Shown here: positions 36,843 to 46,234 of the stretch, in pieces
Numbering within the stretch: position 1 is the first letter of the stretch
How the letters are laid out: each line of letters begins with the position of its first letter
Source of the DNA: Pontimicrobium sp. SW4
GTDB lineage: Bacteria > Bacteroidota > Bacteroidia > Flavobacteriales > Flavobacteriaceae
Direction of reading: 5' to 3'
Length of the DNA stretch: 64,000 nucleotides
Assembly: GCF_039954625.1 (NCBI RefSeq)
Contig: NZ_CP157199.1
Span: 1,674,001-1,738,000 of the forward strand
Made by a program: the position numbers and the translations under genes
The notes under the pieces: model-generated
The model's database searches: none
Seen by the model: the letters and a program-made list of their open reading frames with translations, nothing else
Told to the model about the DNA's origin: nothing

Positions 36843-39302
36843 TTGAAAATCAATTCTTTTTTATTACTCACTCTCTTTGTCCTATTACCACTTATAGGCT
36901 TTTCGCAAACAGCAACCTTAAAAGGTGTTATCCTTGATAAAAACAATTTCCCAATTCCAAATGTTAATATAAAAGCTAACAATAATGGCACTATTAGCAA
37001 CGAGAATGGTTTTTATTTAATTAAAATTGAAGCAAATAAAGATGTTGTAGTAGAGTTTACACATTTAAACTTTAAAAAAATTGTAGCCACATTTAATTTA
37101 AAGAATGGTGAATCACTTGAGTTTAACCCAGTTTTAGATACGCAAGTAGAGCAAATAGAAACAGTAGTTATTACAAGTACTGAAAGAAATCGTGTTGAAG
37201 GCATAACCACTATAAAACCTGAAATAATAAGAACCATACAAGGCGCACAACCAGGTGTGGAAAATTTATTAAAAACACTTCCAGGAGTTAATATTTCTAA
37301 TGAGTTAAGCACACAATATTCTGTTCGTGGTGGAAATTTTGATGAAAACCTAGTGTATGTAAACGAAATTGAAGTATATCGTCCTTTTCTTATACGTTCT
37401 GGGCAACAGGAAGGTTTGAGTTTTGTTAATACCGATTTAGTGCAAAACGTCGAATTTTCGGCTGGTGGTTTTCAAGCAAAATATGGTGACAAACTATCCT
37501 CAGTTTTAGATATAACATATCGAAGTCCTATCAAATTTGGTGTTAGTGCTGATTTAAGCTTATTAGGTGGAAGCGTTTCTGCAGAAGCTATTTCAAAAGA
37601 CTCAAAATTTTCAGGTATTGTAGGTTTACGCTACCGTGATAACAGTTTATTAGTTGAGGCCAAAGAAACCGAAACCAACTATAAACCTAATTTTGCTGAT
37701 GTTCAAACCTATCTTACCTATAAGTTTTCAGATAAATTTCATTTAAATTTCTTAGGAAACGCATCTATCAATAGCTACAATTATCAACCACAAACAAGGC
37801 AAACTAACTTTGGTACTCTTACTAATCCGCTAGCGCTTTTGGTATATTATGATGGTCAAGAAAAAGATAAATACCAAACCTATTTTGGTGCTTTTAAGGC
37901 AAATTATTTTGTGAGTGATGATTTGACATTAAAACTCATTGCATCACAATATCATACCACCGAAGAAGAATATTTTGACATTTTAGCTCAATACAGACTT
38001 GGGGAAGTAAATAGTAATATTGGAGATGAAAACCTCGGAGAGGTGGAATTTAGCGAAGGTATTGGTAGTCAATTAAATCATGCTCGTAACGATTTAGATG
38101 CACTCATCACAAATGTTGAACATAAAGGAAACTATAATTACAATGATAACCTTTTAGAATGGTCTATAAAATATACACACGAAGATATTAGAGACCGTAT
38201 TGTAGAATGGGAAGTAATCGATTCAGCAGGTTTTTCAATTAATCCACCAAATATTGATAATTTCAATGAGCAACCTTACGAAGCGTATCAAGGTCCTTTA
38301 GTACCATTCCAAAATGTAAGAGCGACCAATAACACAAAAATTGACCGTTTACAAGCTTATGGACAATGGAGCAAGCGTGCCGAAATTGGCAACCATGAAG
38401 TCTTTTATAACGCTGGTGTTAGAACACATAGCTGGACAGTTAGTGGAAAAGGGATAGAAAGTAATTCTCAAATTGTATTTAGTCCAAGAGCGCAATTTGC
38501 TATAAAACCCGATTGGGAAAAAGATATGTTGTTTCGATTAAGTGGTGGTATGTATTACCAACCTCCTTTTTACCGTGAGTTAAGAGACAAAAATGGTGTA
38601 GTAAATCCAAATGTAAAGGTGCAAAAGTCAGTACATATTGTAATTGGTAATGAGTATAGTTTCAAGATATGGGAGCGTCCTTTTAAGCTAGTTTCAGAAG
38701 GGTATTATAAAAACATGAGTAATGTTAATCCTTATACTTTAGATAACGTTAGAATTCGCTATGAAGCCGATAACATTGCAAAAGCTTATGCTTACGGATT
38801 CGATTTTCGATTAAATGGTGAATTTGTTCCAGGTACTGAATCGTGGTTTAGCTTTGGCTATTTAAAAACTGAAGAAAATATTAACAATCAAGGTTATATT
38901 TCAAGACCAACAGACCAACGCTTAAAATTTGGTGTCTTATTTCAAGATTACATGCCTAATATTCCAGATTTAAAAATGTACTTAAACTTGGTATATAATA
39001 CTGGAGTTCCTGGTGGTTCTCCAAGTTATGCAAACCCTTATGATTATCAAGAACGTTTACCAGATTATAAACGAGCAGATATTGGGCTATCGTATGTTAT
39101 CATAAATAAAGACAAAACCTATTCTGGCTGGAAACAAAAATTTAAAGAATTGAGTGTAGGTTTTCAAATTTTTAACATGTTTGATGTGCAAAATTCCATA
39201 ACTAATACTTGGGTAAGAGATGTGTATTCCAAGCGTCAATACTCTATTCCTAATTACTTAACACCAAGAGTGTTTAATGTAAGGATTGGTGTTCAGTTTT
39301 AA
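36843..39302 (+). CDS. TonB-dependent receptor with carboxypeptidase-like N-domain
   Basis: 819 residues if the TTG at 36843 is the start. This gives a perfect signal peptide (MKINSFLLLTLFVLLPLIGFSQ minus the last residues as mature start), whereas in-frame ATGs at 36777 and 36789 lie inside the M23 gene and would put 22 or 18 polar residues before it. Domains: CarboxypepD-reg-like (about 25-105), plug (about 120-225, with VNISNELSTQYSVRGGNFDEN), 22-strand barrel to the C-terminal RVFNVRIGVQF. It imports an unknown substrate across the outer membrane with TonB energy. No SusD-like gene follows, so it is not a SusCD pair. Confidence 0.9.
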   Translation: MKINSFLLLTLFVLLPLIGFSQTATLKGVILDKNNFPIPNVNIKANNNGTISNENGFYLIKIEANKDVVVEFTHLNFKKIVATFNLKNGESLEFNPVLDTQVEQIETVVITSTERNRVEGITTIKPEIIRTIQGAQPGVENLLKTLPGVNISNELSTQYSVRGGNFDENLVYVNEIEVYRPFLIRSGQQEGLSFVNTDLVQNVEFSAGGFQAKYGDKLSSVLDITYRSPIKFGVSADLSLLGGSVSAEAISKDSKFSGIVGLRYRDNSLLVEAKETETNYKPNFADVQTYLTYKFSDKFHLNFLGNASINSYNYQPQTRQTNFGTLTNPLALLVYYDGQEKDKYQTYFGAFKANYFVSDDLTLKLIASQYHTTEEEYFDILAQYRLGEVNSNIGDENLGEVEFSEGIGSQLNHARNDLDALITNVEHKGNYNYNDNLLEWSIKYTHEDIRDRIVEWEVIDSAGFSINPPNIDNFNEQPYEAYQGPLVPFQNVRATNNTKIDRLQAYGQWSKRAEIGNHEVFYNAGVRTHSWTVSGKGIESNSQIVFSPRAQFAIKPDWEKDMLFRLSGGMYYQPPFYRELRDKNGVVNPNVKVQKSVHIVIGNEYSFKIWERPFKLVSEGYYKNMSNVNPYTLDNVRIRYEADNIAKAYAYGFDFRLNGEFVPGTESWFSFGYLKTEENINNQGYISRPTDQRLKFGVLFQDYMPNIPDLKMYLNLVYNTGVPGGSPSYANPYDYQERLPDYKRADIGLSYVIINKDKTYSGWKQKFKELSVGFQIFNMFDVQNSITNTWVRDVYSKRQYSIPNYLTPRVFNVRIGVQF

Positions 39303-39343
39303 CTTTTTAACCCTGTTTATTATTAAAAAACCACATAATTTAC

Positions 39344-40759
39344 CTATTTCATCAATAAATTCATAGATTCAGCAGTAATGTTTACTGAACCTGTGTTGTT
39401 TTCAACCCAGACTTCTATATAATCATTTGGAGATAATTGCACTACTCCTGTAATTGTAATAGAACCTTTATCTGCTCCTGTTGCTATTTTTCTACCTTGT
39501 TTAGATTCAGGCAAGATTACTCCATTCTTAGCTATGTAAAAAGAATAATCTTGATTATTACTAGCAGATGTAACTGTTAATGCACAACTATAAGAAAAAA
39601 ATCTCGTTTTTTCACCTACATAAGTTAACCTATTATCTATTAATGATTCTGTTCTAAAAAGATTTAAAGGACTAGTTGTTCCAGCTATCTTCACAGGGGT
39701 ATTAACTGAAGTAATACTAGTTTCTATCGGTGCTGCAATGTATAAGTTTCCATCCGCAATCCAATCGGCTTCTAAGGGTATTCCTGGGCAATTAACAAAC
39801 CAATCATTTGTAAAATTAAATCCAACATAGCTTCCAGTAGTATATCCATTAACATAAGTTCCAGCTCCAGCAAAAGCTACATTGAATAATGTCCCTTGAG
39901 CTACTGTTGGGTTGGAAGAAACATCAATTCCTACTCCAGAGCTAATATTAACATTCGAATTTGTTAACTGAACCTCATTAAATGTACCTAACATATTTAA
40001 AAAAGTACCACTATTACTAGCCGTCCATGTAAATAAAGTCATAAAATATGAATTTATGTTTGAAACTGTCAATCCTGAAGCATTACTAATAAATTGTCCT
40101 GTATTAAAAAAAACAATATTCAAACTACTTAAAGATCCAATAGAACTTGCACCTATAAAGTTAGTTGCTAAACAAATTAAATTTTCAGAGCCACTACCTG
40201 TAATATTAAATATAGGGTTTCCATTACCAAGTACAGTTAGTCTTTTTAAATTTCCACCTGTATTACCAGTAAATAAAGTTCCACCAGTACTATTTAATAG
40301 TCTATCTTCAACATTATCCTCTCCTTTTACATAAGCACCATTTAATTCAATAGGGAAGTCAATAGCAATAGTTCCATTAATCTCATATAAATAATTAGAT
40401 GATAATAAATATTTTGAGCCTCCACCTGCCACCAATTCATCAGCTAAATCTGCAACACTCTTTACTAACTTATAATTATCTCTTTTAACTGCTCCTTTTA
40501 ATTCTTCCCAACTTCCTCCATTAAAAAAATAAAAAGAATTAGAATCTATATCAAAAACTAATAAGCCTTTTGCTGGATTTGAAATAGCCAACCTCTGTGC
40601 TGTAGTCATTCGCGGAGCCAAAACCCCTTGAGTAGTAGATGTCATATCTAATATTGATGATGCATCAGGTGCTGAAGTCCCTATACCTATCTGTGCTGTA
40701 ACGCTTATATTACTAAAAATAGTAATCAATAAAACTAGTAGTATTTTTTTGAAATTCAT
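39344..40759 (-). CDS. Secreted surface protein with fibre/C1q-like C-terminus
   Basis: 471 residues. Signal peptide (about 1-22, ending TAQ) followed by IGIGTSAPDASSILDMTSTTQGVLAPRM, GLLVFDIDSNSFYFFNGGSWEEL, a module seen in many flavobacterial secreted proteins. The middle (about 130-330) is Gly/Asn/Ser-rich with regular short beta strands, suggesting a beta-helix. The last 110 residues (FFSYSCALTVTSASNNQDYSF to NITAESMNLLM) look like a jelly-roll of phage tail fibres, baseplate or C1q/TNF-like proteins. There is no T9SS tail, so the export route is unclear. Divergent from a T9SS cargo gene. Function unknown. Confidence 0.75.
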   Translation of the reverse strand: MNFKKILLVLLITIFSNISVTAQIGIGTSAPDASSILDMTSTTQGVLAPRMTTAQRLAISNPAKGLLVFDIDSNSFYFFNGGSWEELKGAVKRDNYKLVKSVADLADELVAGGGSKYLLSSNYLYEINGTIAIDFPIELNGAYVKGEDNVEDRLLNSTGGTLFTGNTGGNLKRLTVLGNGNPIFNITGSGSENLICLATNFIGASSIGSLSSLNIVFFNTGQFISNASGLTVSNINSYFMTLFTWTASNSGTFLNMLGTFNEVQLTNSNVNISSGVGIDVSSNPTVAQGTLFNVAFAGAGTYVNGYTTGSYVGFNFTNDWFVNCPGIPLEADWIADGNLYIAAPIETSITSVNTPVKIAGTTSPLNLFRTESLIDNRLTYVGEKTRFFSYSCALTVTSASNNQDYSFYIAKNGVILPESKQGRKIATGADKGSITITGVVQLSPNDYIEVWVENNTGSVNITAESMNLLMK

Positions 40760-40797
40760 ATTAGAAATTTTAGGTTAATTTTATTAGTGCTTATACT

Positions 40798-40831
40798 CAA
40801 ATATAATAAAAAAAAAATCGATGAAAAGCAA
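40798..40831 (-). promoter_or_regulatory. Candidate promoter of the fibre-like gene
   Basis: Read leftward: TTG (40831-40829), 23-nt spacer, TATATTTG (40805-40798). The -7 box is perfect. The spacer is longer than the usual 19-21. About 35 nt before the ATG. Confidence 0.55.
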
Positions 40832-40859
40832 AAATTACAGGATTAAATACTTAATTAGT

Positions 40860-40890
40860 TTGCTTTTACAAAAAAAACGAACTACTTTTA
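40860..40890 (+). promoter_or_regulatory. Candidate promoter of the T9SS cargo gene
   Basis: TTGC at 40860-40863, 19-nt spacer, TACTTTTA at 40883-40890 (one mismatch at the last base of TAnnTTTG). About 50 nt before the ATG at 40943. Confidence 0.6.
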
Positions 40891-40942
40891 TAATAACTAA
40901 TGTGGATTTATTAACCTCGATTCTTCCAAAATTTTAATCATT

Positions 40943-41641
40943 ATGATTTCAAATTTTAAAAAATTTGTGTTGTTATTTTTAGTGCCAACTCTTTATGTTA
41001 ATGCACAAGACATTACCTTAACTGGAGGAGAATCTATAACTATATCTAATAACACCGTATTTAACATAAATGGCTTAGAATTAATCCCTAGTGCAAATTA
41101 TACTTTAACCAGTCCAAACACTATTTCTAAATCTTCAACAGCTATAGATCCTCTTAGCATTGACAGAGTATATAATTTTGATAATTTAATTTCAAATTAC
41201 CAAGGAAGAATTACTCTTTTCTATGAAGATTCTGAATTAAATGGAGCGACAGAAAGTGATCTTGTATTGCAAATAAAAGACGGAGCAAGTGCTTGGAATA
41301 AATATTCGGGAACTTTAGATACAACAAATAATTATTTGTTCTATGATTTTGCTGCTCCTATAAATTTAATATCTGTTACAGCTTCAAATAACATAACTCT
41401 CAATTCTGATAAATCAAATTTATTAGCAATAAAAGTTTACCCAAATCCTACAGCAGATTATATAATTATTGATACCAAATTAAGTATTGAAACAAGTATT
41501 TATAACATTTTAGGTCAAGAAGTAATTACTACAAATAATAAAGAAATAGATTTAACCAAATTAAATAGTGGCACCTATTTTTTATGGCTAAAAGACATAG
41601 CTTCTAAAAACTTAAACTCTTATAAAATAATTAAAAATTAA
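40943..41641 (+). CDS. Secreted protein with T9SS type A sorting domain
   Basis: 232 residues. Signal peptide (about 1-20, ending VNAQ). N-terminal beta-rich region (about 20-150) of no recognised family. The last 75 residues hold the type A (Por) sorting domain: KVYPNPTADYIIID, IYNILGQEV, NSGTYFLWLKD and a final IIKN. It should be exported by the T9SS and attached to the cell surface or released. It diverges from the fibre-like gene at 40759, so the pair may be co-regulated. It ends convergently with the cysteine desulfurase gene, with 4 bp between. Confidence 0.88.
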   Translation: MISNFKKFVLLFLVPTLYVNAQDITLTGGESITISNNTVFNINGLELIPSANYTLTSPNTISKSSTAIDPLSIDRVYNFDNLISNYQGRITLFYEDSELNGATESDLVLQIKDGASAWNKYSGTLDTTNNYLFYDFAAPINLISVTASNNITLNSDKSNLLAIKVYPNPTADYIIIDTKLSIETSIYNILGQEVITTNNKEIDLTKLNSGTYFLWLKDIASKNLNSYKIIKN

Positions 41642-41645
41642 GAAG

Positions 41646-42788
41646 CTAAGAAATTAACTCCTTTAGAACGTCTACTAAATAATCTATCTCCTCCTTAGTA
41701 TTATAAATACTAAATGAAAATCGAACTGATGTTTTTTTTAATTCTTCAGTACTAAGTATTTGTGAAAGCACATGCGAACTGGATGTTGCGCCACTTTGGC
41801 AAGCACTTCCTTTAGAACAAGCAATACCTTTTAAGTCTAATTGAAACAACAGCATAGCAGATTTTTCTTCTGATACTGGCAATCGCATATTAACCAAAGT
41901 ATAAGTACTGTTTTCCATATCTCCCGAACAACCGTTAAATACAACATCTGGTAGTTCTTTAGATATTTTTGAAATAAAATACTCCTTTAAATCTTTTACA
42001 TAAACACTTTCTTTTTCAAGATTAGAATACGCAAGTTTAAGTGATTCCCCTAACCCAACAATATTATGTACACTCTCTGTTCCAGCTCGAAAACCTCGCT
42101 CCTGCTCACCACCAAAAATTAATGGCTTCAATCCTGAGCCTTTTCTAATAAAACAAAAACCTACTCCTTTTGGTCCATGAAACTTATGTGCGCTTGCTGC
42201 TAAAAAATCAATAGGAATCTCTTGCAAATCTAAATTGTAATGTCCAACAGATTGCACTGTATCACTATGAAACAAGGCAGAATTGGCTTTGCATAAATTA
42301 GCAACACGAGAAATATCGAGTTTATTCCCAATTTCATTATTTATATGCATCAAAGTTACTAACTGTTTTTTATCAGATTGCAATAAGGACTCTAAATGAT
42401 TATAATCTATCATACCATTAGAATCAATATTGACATTTTTAACAGTAATATTATACTCTTTTACAAGTTCATCAATCGTGTGCAAAATAGCATGATGTTC
42501 AATTTTTGATGTGATAATTTCAATAACACCCAAATCTCTTACAGCACTCCTAAGCACTAAATTATCGGCTTCAGTACCTCCAGATGTAAATACAATTTCT
42601 CCAGCAGACACCTTAAAATAAGATGCAATATTTTTTCTTATATTTTCAATTAAAGATTTAGATGATCTTCCAAAACTATGTGCAGATGAAGCATTTCCAT
42701 AATTATTTTTTAATGAATTTGTTATAGCTTCAATGACCTCAGTACGTATTTGAGTTGTTGCAGCATTATCAAAATACACTTGCTTCAT
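41646..42788 (-). CDS. Cysteine desulfurase (IscS/NifS-like)
   Basis: 380 residues. A PLP-dependent class V enzyme that transfers sulfur from cysteine. Seen: opening YFDNAATT, TSGGTEADNLVL, the PLP Lys in ASAHKFHGPKG, and the active Cys loop SKGSACQSGATSSSHVL near residue 320. The Cys-loop sequence is of the NifS/IscS class I type. No iscU or other Fe-S genes are adjacent, so it may serve tRNA thiolation or general Fe-S assembly. The gene has a -7 box TATTTTTG (42815-42808), 19 nt from the ATG, with a poor -33. Confidence 0.93.
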   Translation of the reverse strand: MKQVYFDNAATTQIRTEVIEAITNSLKNNYGNASSAHSFGRSSKSLIENIRKNIASYFKVSAGEIVFTSGGTEADNLVLRSAVRDLGVIEIITSKIEHHAILHTIDELVKEYNITVKNVNIDSNGMIDYNHLESLLQSDKKQLVTLMHINNEIGNKLDISRVANLCKANSALFHSDTVQSVGHYNLDLQEIPIDFLAASAHKFHGPKGVGFCFIRKGSGLKPLIFGGEQERGFRAGTESVHNIVGLGESLKLAYSNLEKESVYVKDLKEYFISKISKELPDVVFNGCSGDMENSTYTLVNMRLPVSEEKSAMLLFQLDLKGIACSKGSACQSGATSSSHVLSQILSTEELKKTSVRFSFSIYNTKEEIDYLVDVLKELIS

Positions 42789-42889
42789 ATTTTTTTATTT
42801 ATAGCCACAAAAATACATTAAGTAAAATTATTCTCATTATGATTCGTTTTAAAATACAATCCTTTATTTTTGTCTTTAAACCCAATATA

Positions 42890-43408
42890 ATGCGCAAATC
42901 GTTTTTTCTTTTATTAGCAGTAATCTTTATAATTACGTCATGTGATGATGGTGATATTATTACCATTGATTTAGAATTTGATAAAAACTTAAAGCTGTGC
43001 GGTGGTGAAAACAGTGAAAATTATGTGATTTATGCATTAAAAGAAAATGCTAACGAATCCTTAACCTTACTATTTCCTGTTAATGCTGAAAATAACTTGA
43101 TTTTCAAGCCAACTGAAACCCCACATAGTGGTTCATTCAATATCAATAACAGTACAATTAGGTTTAATTATAGAACTTATAACGGCGATCCTGAAGAATT
43201 GATTTGCCAAGAAATCCCATCTTCTTCTATAGACATTATTAAAGATTATGAAGCCAACAGCGGAAGAGTAAACTATACATCAACTTTTGAAGACGATGCA
43301 GGAACTAGAACAGTCACTATAGAATTTAGTATTGAAAATTTAGACTTAGATGTCTTAAATTCTACAAATGAGGTTTTAGGCACATATACTTGGTCATTTA
43401 CACTATAA
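42890..43408 (+). CDS. Lipoprotein of unknown function
   Basis: 172 residues from the ATG at 42890. An in-frame ATG at 42755 overlaps the desulfurase gene and hides the signal. The signal MRKSFFLLLAVIFIITSC ends in a lipobox Cys at residue 18. The mature protein has a conserved-looking Cys pair (LKLCGGENSENYVIYALK and EELICQE) and beta-rich stretches ending LGTYTWSFTL. No known family is recognised. A -7 box TATTTTTG at 42865-42872 lies 17 nt before the ATG. The end is 2 bp from the Smr gene, transcribed the other way. Confidence 0.78.
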   Translation: MRKSFFLLLAVIFIITSCDDGDIITIDLEFDKNLKLCGGENSENYVIYALKENANESLTLLFPVNAENNLIFKPTETPHSGSFNINNSTIRFNYRTYNGDPEELICQEIPSSSIDIIKDYEANSGRVNYTSTFEDDAGTRTVTIEFSIENLDLDVLNSTNEVLGTYTWSFTL

Positions 43409-43410
43409 AG

Positions 43411-43953
43411 TTAGTTCTGATAAATATATACCTCAGTAGCACCTAAACCGTACTTTTGATAATTAGCATCGTAAAACTTCATATTATCGTAATGCTTAAA
43501 TAAGTATTCTAATTCTAGTTTTAGTACGCCTTCGCCTACGCCATGTATAAATACAATCTTTTGAATACGCTTACTCATAGCAAACTCTAATTGTCTTTTA
43601 GCAGTGTTTAGCTGTAATGTTAGTATATCATGGCTAGACATACCCTTAGTAGAATTGGTAAGTTGATGAATATGTAAATCAACTTCCATAGTAGGTTGAA
43701 ATCGTTCCTTAGACTTTACTTTTTGAGTCTTTCTCTTTTTAGTTTCTTTTTGCGAAACAGCTTCACTAAATGATGTTTTAGAAAATAGCTTAGATTTTAA
43801 GCTATCACTTTGCCTTAAAACTAATTCGTTAACTAAAAATTCAAGTTCAAACCCTTCTGATGTACTTATAATAGCATTCTCATTATTAATTTTTACAACT
43901 CTGCCAACAATCGCTTCGTCTAAAACTTCTACTTCATCACCTACCTTAAACAT
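43411..43953 (-). CDS. Smr-domain protein (MutS2-related)
   Basis: 180 residues. An N-terminal SH3-like part (about 1-50: FKVGDEVEVLDEAIVGRVVK) and basic linker (about 65-85) precede a C-terminal Smr domain (about 88-178) with the hallmark VDLHIH and FIHGVGEG. Smr domains nick DNA or act on RNA. In MutS2 they suppress recombination or rescue ribosomes. The stand-alone form without the MutS ATPase is common in Bacteroidota. It overlaps the upstream 67-residue membrane protein gene by 1 bp. Confidence 0.88.
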   Translation of the reverse strand: MFKVGDEVEVLDEAIVGRVVKINNENAIISTSEGFELEFLVNELVLRQSDSLKSKLFSKTSFSEAVSQKETKKRKTQKVKSKERFQPTMEVDLHIHQLTNSTKGMSSHDILTLQLNTAKRQLEFAMSKRIQKIVFIHGVGEGVLKLELEYLFKHYDNMKFYDANYQKYGLGATEVYIYQN

Positions 43954-44156
43954 TATTCTTCCTCTTCATGTTTAACAAAACTCTCATTATCAGTGATTTT
44001 TTTACTTGAAATACCTCGTGACAATCTGTACAACCCAGTCATTAATAACACAATACCTCCTACCAAGATATAAACATTCTGATTTTCTTCTGCTTGCGAA
44101 TAAAGAGCTATTAAACCCCCTATTAAGATTAAAATTAAATTTACTAATCTGGACAT
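43953..44156 (-). CDS. Small membrane protein
   Basis: 67 residues. Two hydrophobic segments (about 3-19 and 28-45) followed by a charged tail (SKKITDNESFVKHEEEE). No family recognised. It is coupled to the Smr gene by a one-base stop/start overlap (TAATG), so the two are very likely made together. Its size and two-helix form suit an inner-membrane anchor or regulator, but this is a guess. Confidence 0.65.
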   Translation of the reverse strand: MSRLVNLILILIGGLIALYSQAEENQNVYILVGGIVLLMTGLYRLSRGISSKKITDNESFVKHEEEE

Positions 44157-44256
44157 AATTATTAATTAGTGATACTGTATTTTAGATTCTCTAAATTATG
44201 GTTTTTATTGAAAATAGCATCATAATATTACATAAAATAAGTCGATAAACGTGTGT

Positions 44257-44282
44257 TTTATATCGATGAAATACTGTTTTAT
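44257..44282. promoter_or_regulatory. TCGATGAAATAC motif upstream of a T9SS cargo gene
   Basis: TCGATGAAATAC at 44263-44274, 60 bp before the ATG at 44334, matches exactly the right arm of the inverted repeat at 9842-9853. The sequence after it (TGTTTT) is also shared with the 9.85-kb site apart from one inserted base. A partial palindrome, GTCGATAAAC to ATATCGAT, surrounds it. Confidence 0.4.
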
Positions 44283-44333
44283 TTAAAAATATATCTATAT
44301 TTACAAGAAAATTAATCTCAAGCCTTCAAGGTT

Positions 44334-46130
44334 ATGAAATGGAAAATATTACTTGTCATTTGCTTTATTTCAAAGTTTGCGTTTGCACAGCTTTCTGTGA
44401 GTGGTAATAACTACATATATGCTACAACCAGCGTTGCTGCTAATGATGTGTATATTTTTGTTGAAGATGATGTGAATCTAGAAGACACAAACTCTTATTT
44501 ATACTTAAGAAACGATGCGCAATTATTACAAGGCACAGGAACAACAGGAAACTCTGGTGTTGGACAATTAAGTGCTTACCAAAATGGAACTACACATAAT
44601 TATGCATATAACTATTGGTGTTCTCCTGTTGGAAATACAGACACAGACGATAATGCTAATAGAGCATTTAGACTCAACAACAACATATACGATGTAACTA
44701 CTGCACCAATAACAAGTAGTTTAGCAACCTATACTACTGCATATGATGGGACTTCGAGTCCATTAGTAATATCAAATCGTTGGCTATATACTTATAGTCC
44801 GGGAACTACTAATAGTGAATGGAATTATATTGGTGATACAGGAAATGTTACTACTGGTTATGGTTTTACAATGAAGGGCACAAGCGGTTCAGGTAATAAT
44901 CAACTTTATGATTTTCGCGGAAAACCAAATAATGGTACCATCAGTACAAATGTGTTAAATGGTGAATGGTCATTAATTGGAAATCCATATCCATCAGCTT
45001 TAGATGCTCTTGATTTTATCTACGATACTCAAAACCAAACATCCATTAATGGATCTTTATACTATTGGGAACAAGATTTAAGCGTCAACTCACACAATGT
45101 TGCCGACTATGCTGGTGGGTACGCATCATATACAATAACTTCTGACGGTGTAACCGAAACATATATTGACGCTACTTTTGATACTTACAACAGAGATGGC
45201 ACAATCAATACTACAGGAGGAGCAAGAACAAGCCCAAAAACAGCAAGACGATATATTGCAATAGGTCAAGGGTTTATGGTTATTGGTACTGCAAATAGTA
45301 CTGCAAGAACCCAGAATTCTCATAGACAATATTATAAACAATCTGATACTGATAGTGAATTTTTTAGAATTGCAAATTCAGACAAGAAAAAGAAGCTAGT
45401 CACTAATGCTATAATATATGATAATAGTGGTTTGCAAATCTTACCTAGCGAATACAAGCGTTTTAGATTAAATATTGATTTTAACGATGTCTATACAAGA
45501 CAGATTTTACAAAATTTTCATCACACAGCAACAAATGGTTTCGACTATGGTTTAGAAATTGAAAGCCCTGAAGGAGTGAGTTCTGATGCACATTGGGTTT
45601 TAAATGACAAGCCTTACATAGCTCAAGCATTTAATTTTGATGAAGATTTAAAAATACCCTTAGTTGTAAATGTTAATAATGAAAACCAATTAATAAGATT
45701 TAGGATTCATGATGTTCAAAACTTTAATACTGGACAAACCATTTTCTTACATGATATTGAGACAGATACTTATGTGGATTTAACAAAGCAAAACTATGAA
45801 CTAAATTTAGAGGTTGGCAATTACGCTAACCGATTTGAAATTACATTCACTAATAACTTCCTTGAAAATACTGAATCGGAATTAGACCAATTTGTAATTT
45901 TTCAAAACAATACAGAATCACTTCTAACTATATCGAATCCTAATAGTTTAAGCATAAATGATTTGGCATTATATGACGTGAGTGGAAAACAAATATTCCG
46001 TCATGAAAATTTATCACCTAATACAAAGCATGAATTTTCAACAGAGAATTTAAGTAATGGCGTTTATGTAGTTTCTGTTAAAATAAAAAACTACACTATT
46101 AATAAAAAGGTGATAATAAGCAACAAATAA
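44334..46130 (+). CDS. Secreted surface protein with T9SS type A sorting domain
   Basis: 598 residues. Signal peptide (about 1-19, ending FAQ). A Tyr/Asn/Thr-rich beta region (about 25-240) contains WNYIGDTGNVTTGYG and GEWSLIGNPYPSAL, the latter a motif of large flavobacterial surface proteins. The tail (about 520-598: LTISNPNSLSINDLALYDVSGKQIF, NLSNGVYVVSVKI and KKVIISNK) is a type A sorting domain, so it should be exported by the T9SS. No catalytic domain is visible. Adhesion or structural role inferred. It is closed by a strong terminator. A repeated motif (TCGATGAAATAC) lies upstream. Confidence 0.88.
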   Translation: MKWKILLVICFISKFAFAQLSVSGNNYIYATTSVAANDVYIFVEDDVNLEDTNSYLYLRNDAQLLQGTGTTGNSGVGQLSAYQNGTTHNYAYNYWCSPVGNTDTDDNANRAFRLNNNIYDVTTAPITSSLATYTTAYDGTSSPLVISNRWLYTYSPGTTNSEWNYIGDTGNVTTGYGFTMKGTSGSGNNQLYDFRGKPNNGTISTNVLNGEWSLIGNPYPSALDALDFIYDTQNQTSINGSLYYWEQDLSVNSHNVADYAGGYASYTITSDGVTETYIDATFDTYNRDGTINTTGGARTSPKTARRYIAIGQGFMVIGTANSTARTQNSHRQYYKQSDTDSEFFRIANSDKKKKLVTNAIIYDNSGLQILPSEYKRFRLNIDFNDVYTRQILQNFHHTATNGFDYGLEIESPEGVSSDAHWVLNDKPYIAQAFNFDEDLKIPLVVNVNNENQLIRFRIHDVQNFNTGQTIFLHDIETDTYVDLTKQNYELNLEVGNYANRFEITFTNNFLENTESELDQFVIFQNNTESLLTISNPNSLSINDLALYDVSGKQIFRHENLSPNTKHEFSTENLSNGVYVVSVKIKNYTINKKVIISNK

Positions 46131-46151
46131 AGAAATCTACATATACATTAT

Positions 46152-46186
46152 AAAAAGAACTATCTGTTTAACGATAGTTCTTTTTA
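46152..46186 (+). terminator. Terminator of the T9SS cargo gene
   Basis: A 13-pair stem AAAAAGAACTATC / GATAGTTCTTTTT (46152-46164 with 46173-46185), 8-nt loop, followed by a T-rich stretch. Confidence 0.9.
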
Positions 46187-46234
46187 CTTTTATTACAGAT
46201 ACTTTTTTAACTTTGAAAAACTTATTAAATTAAA

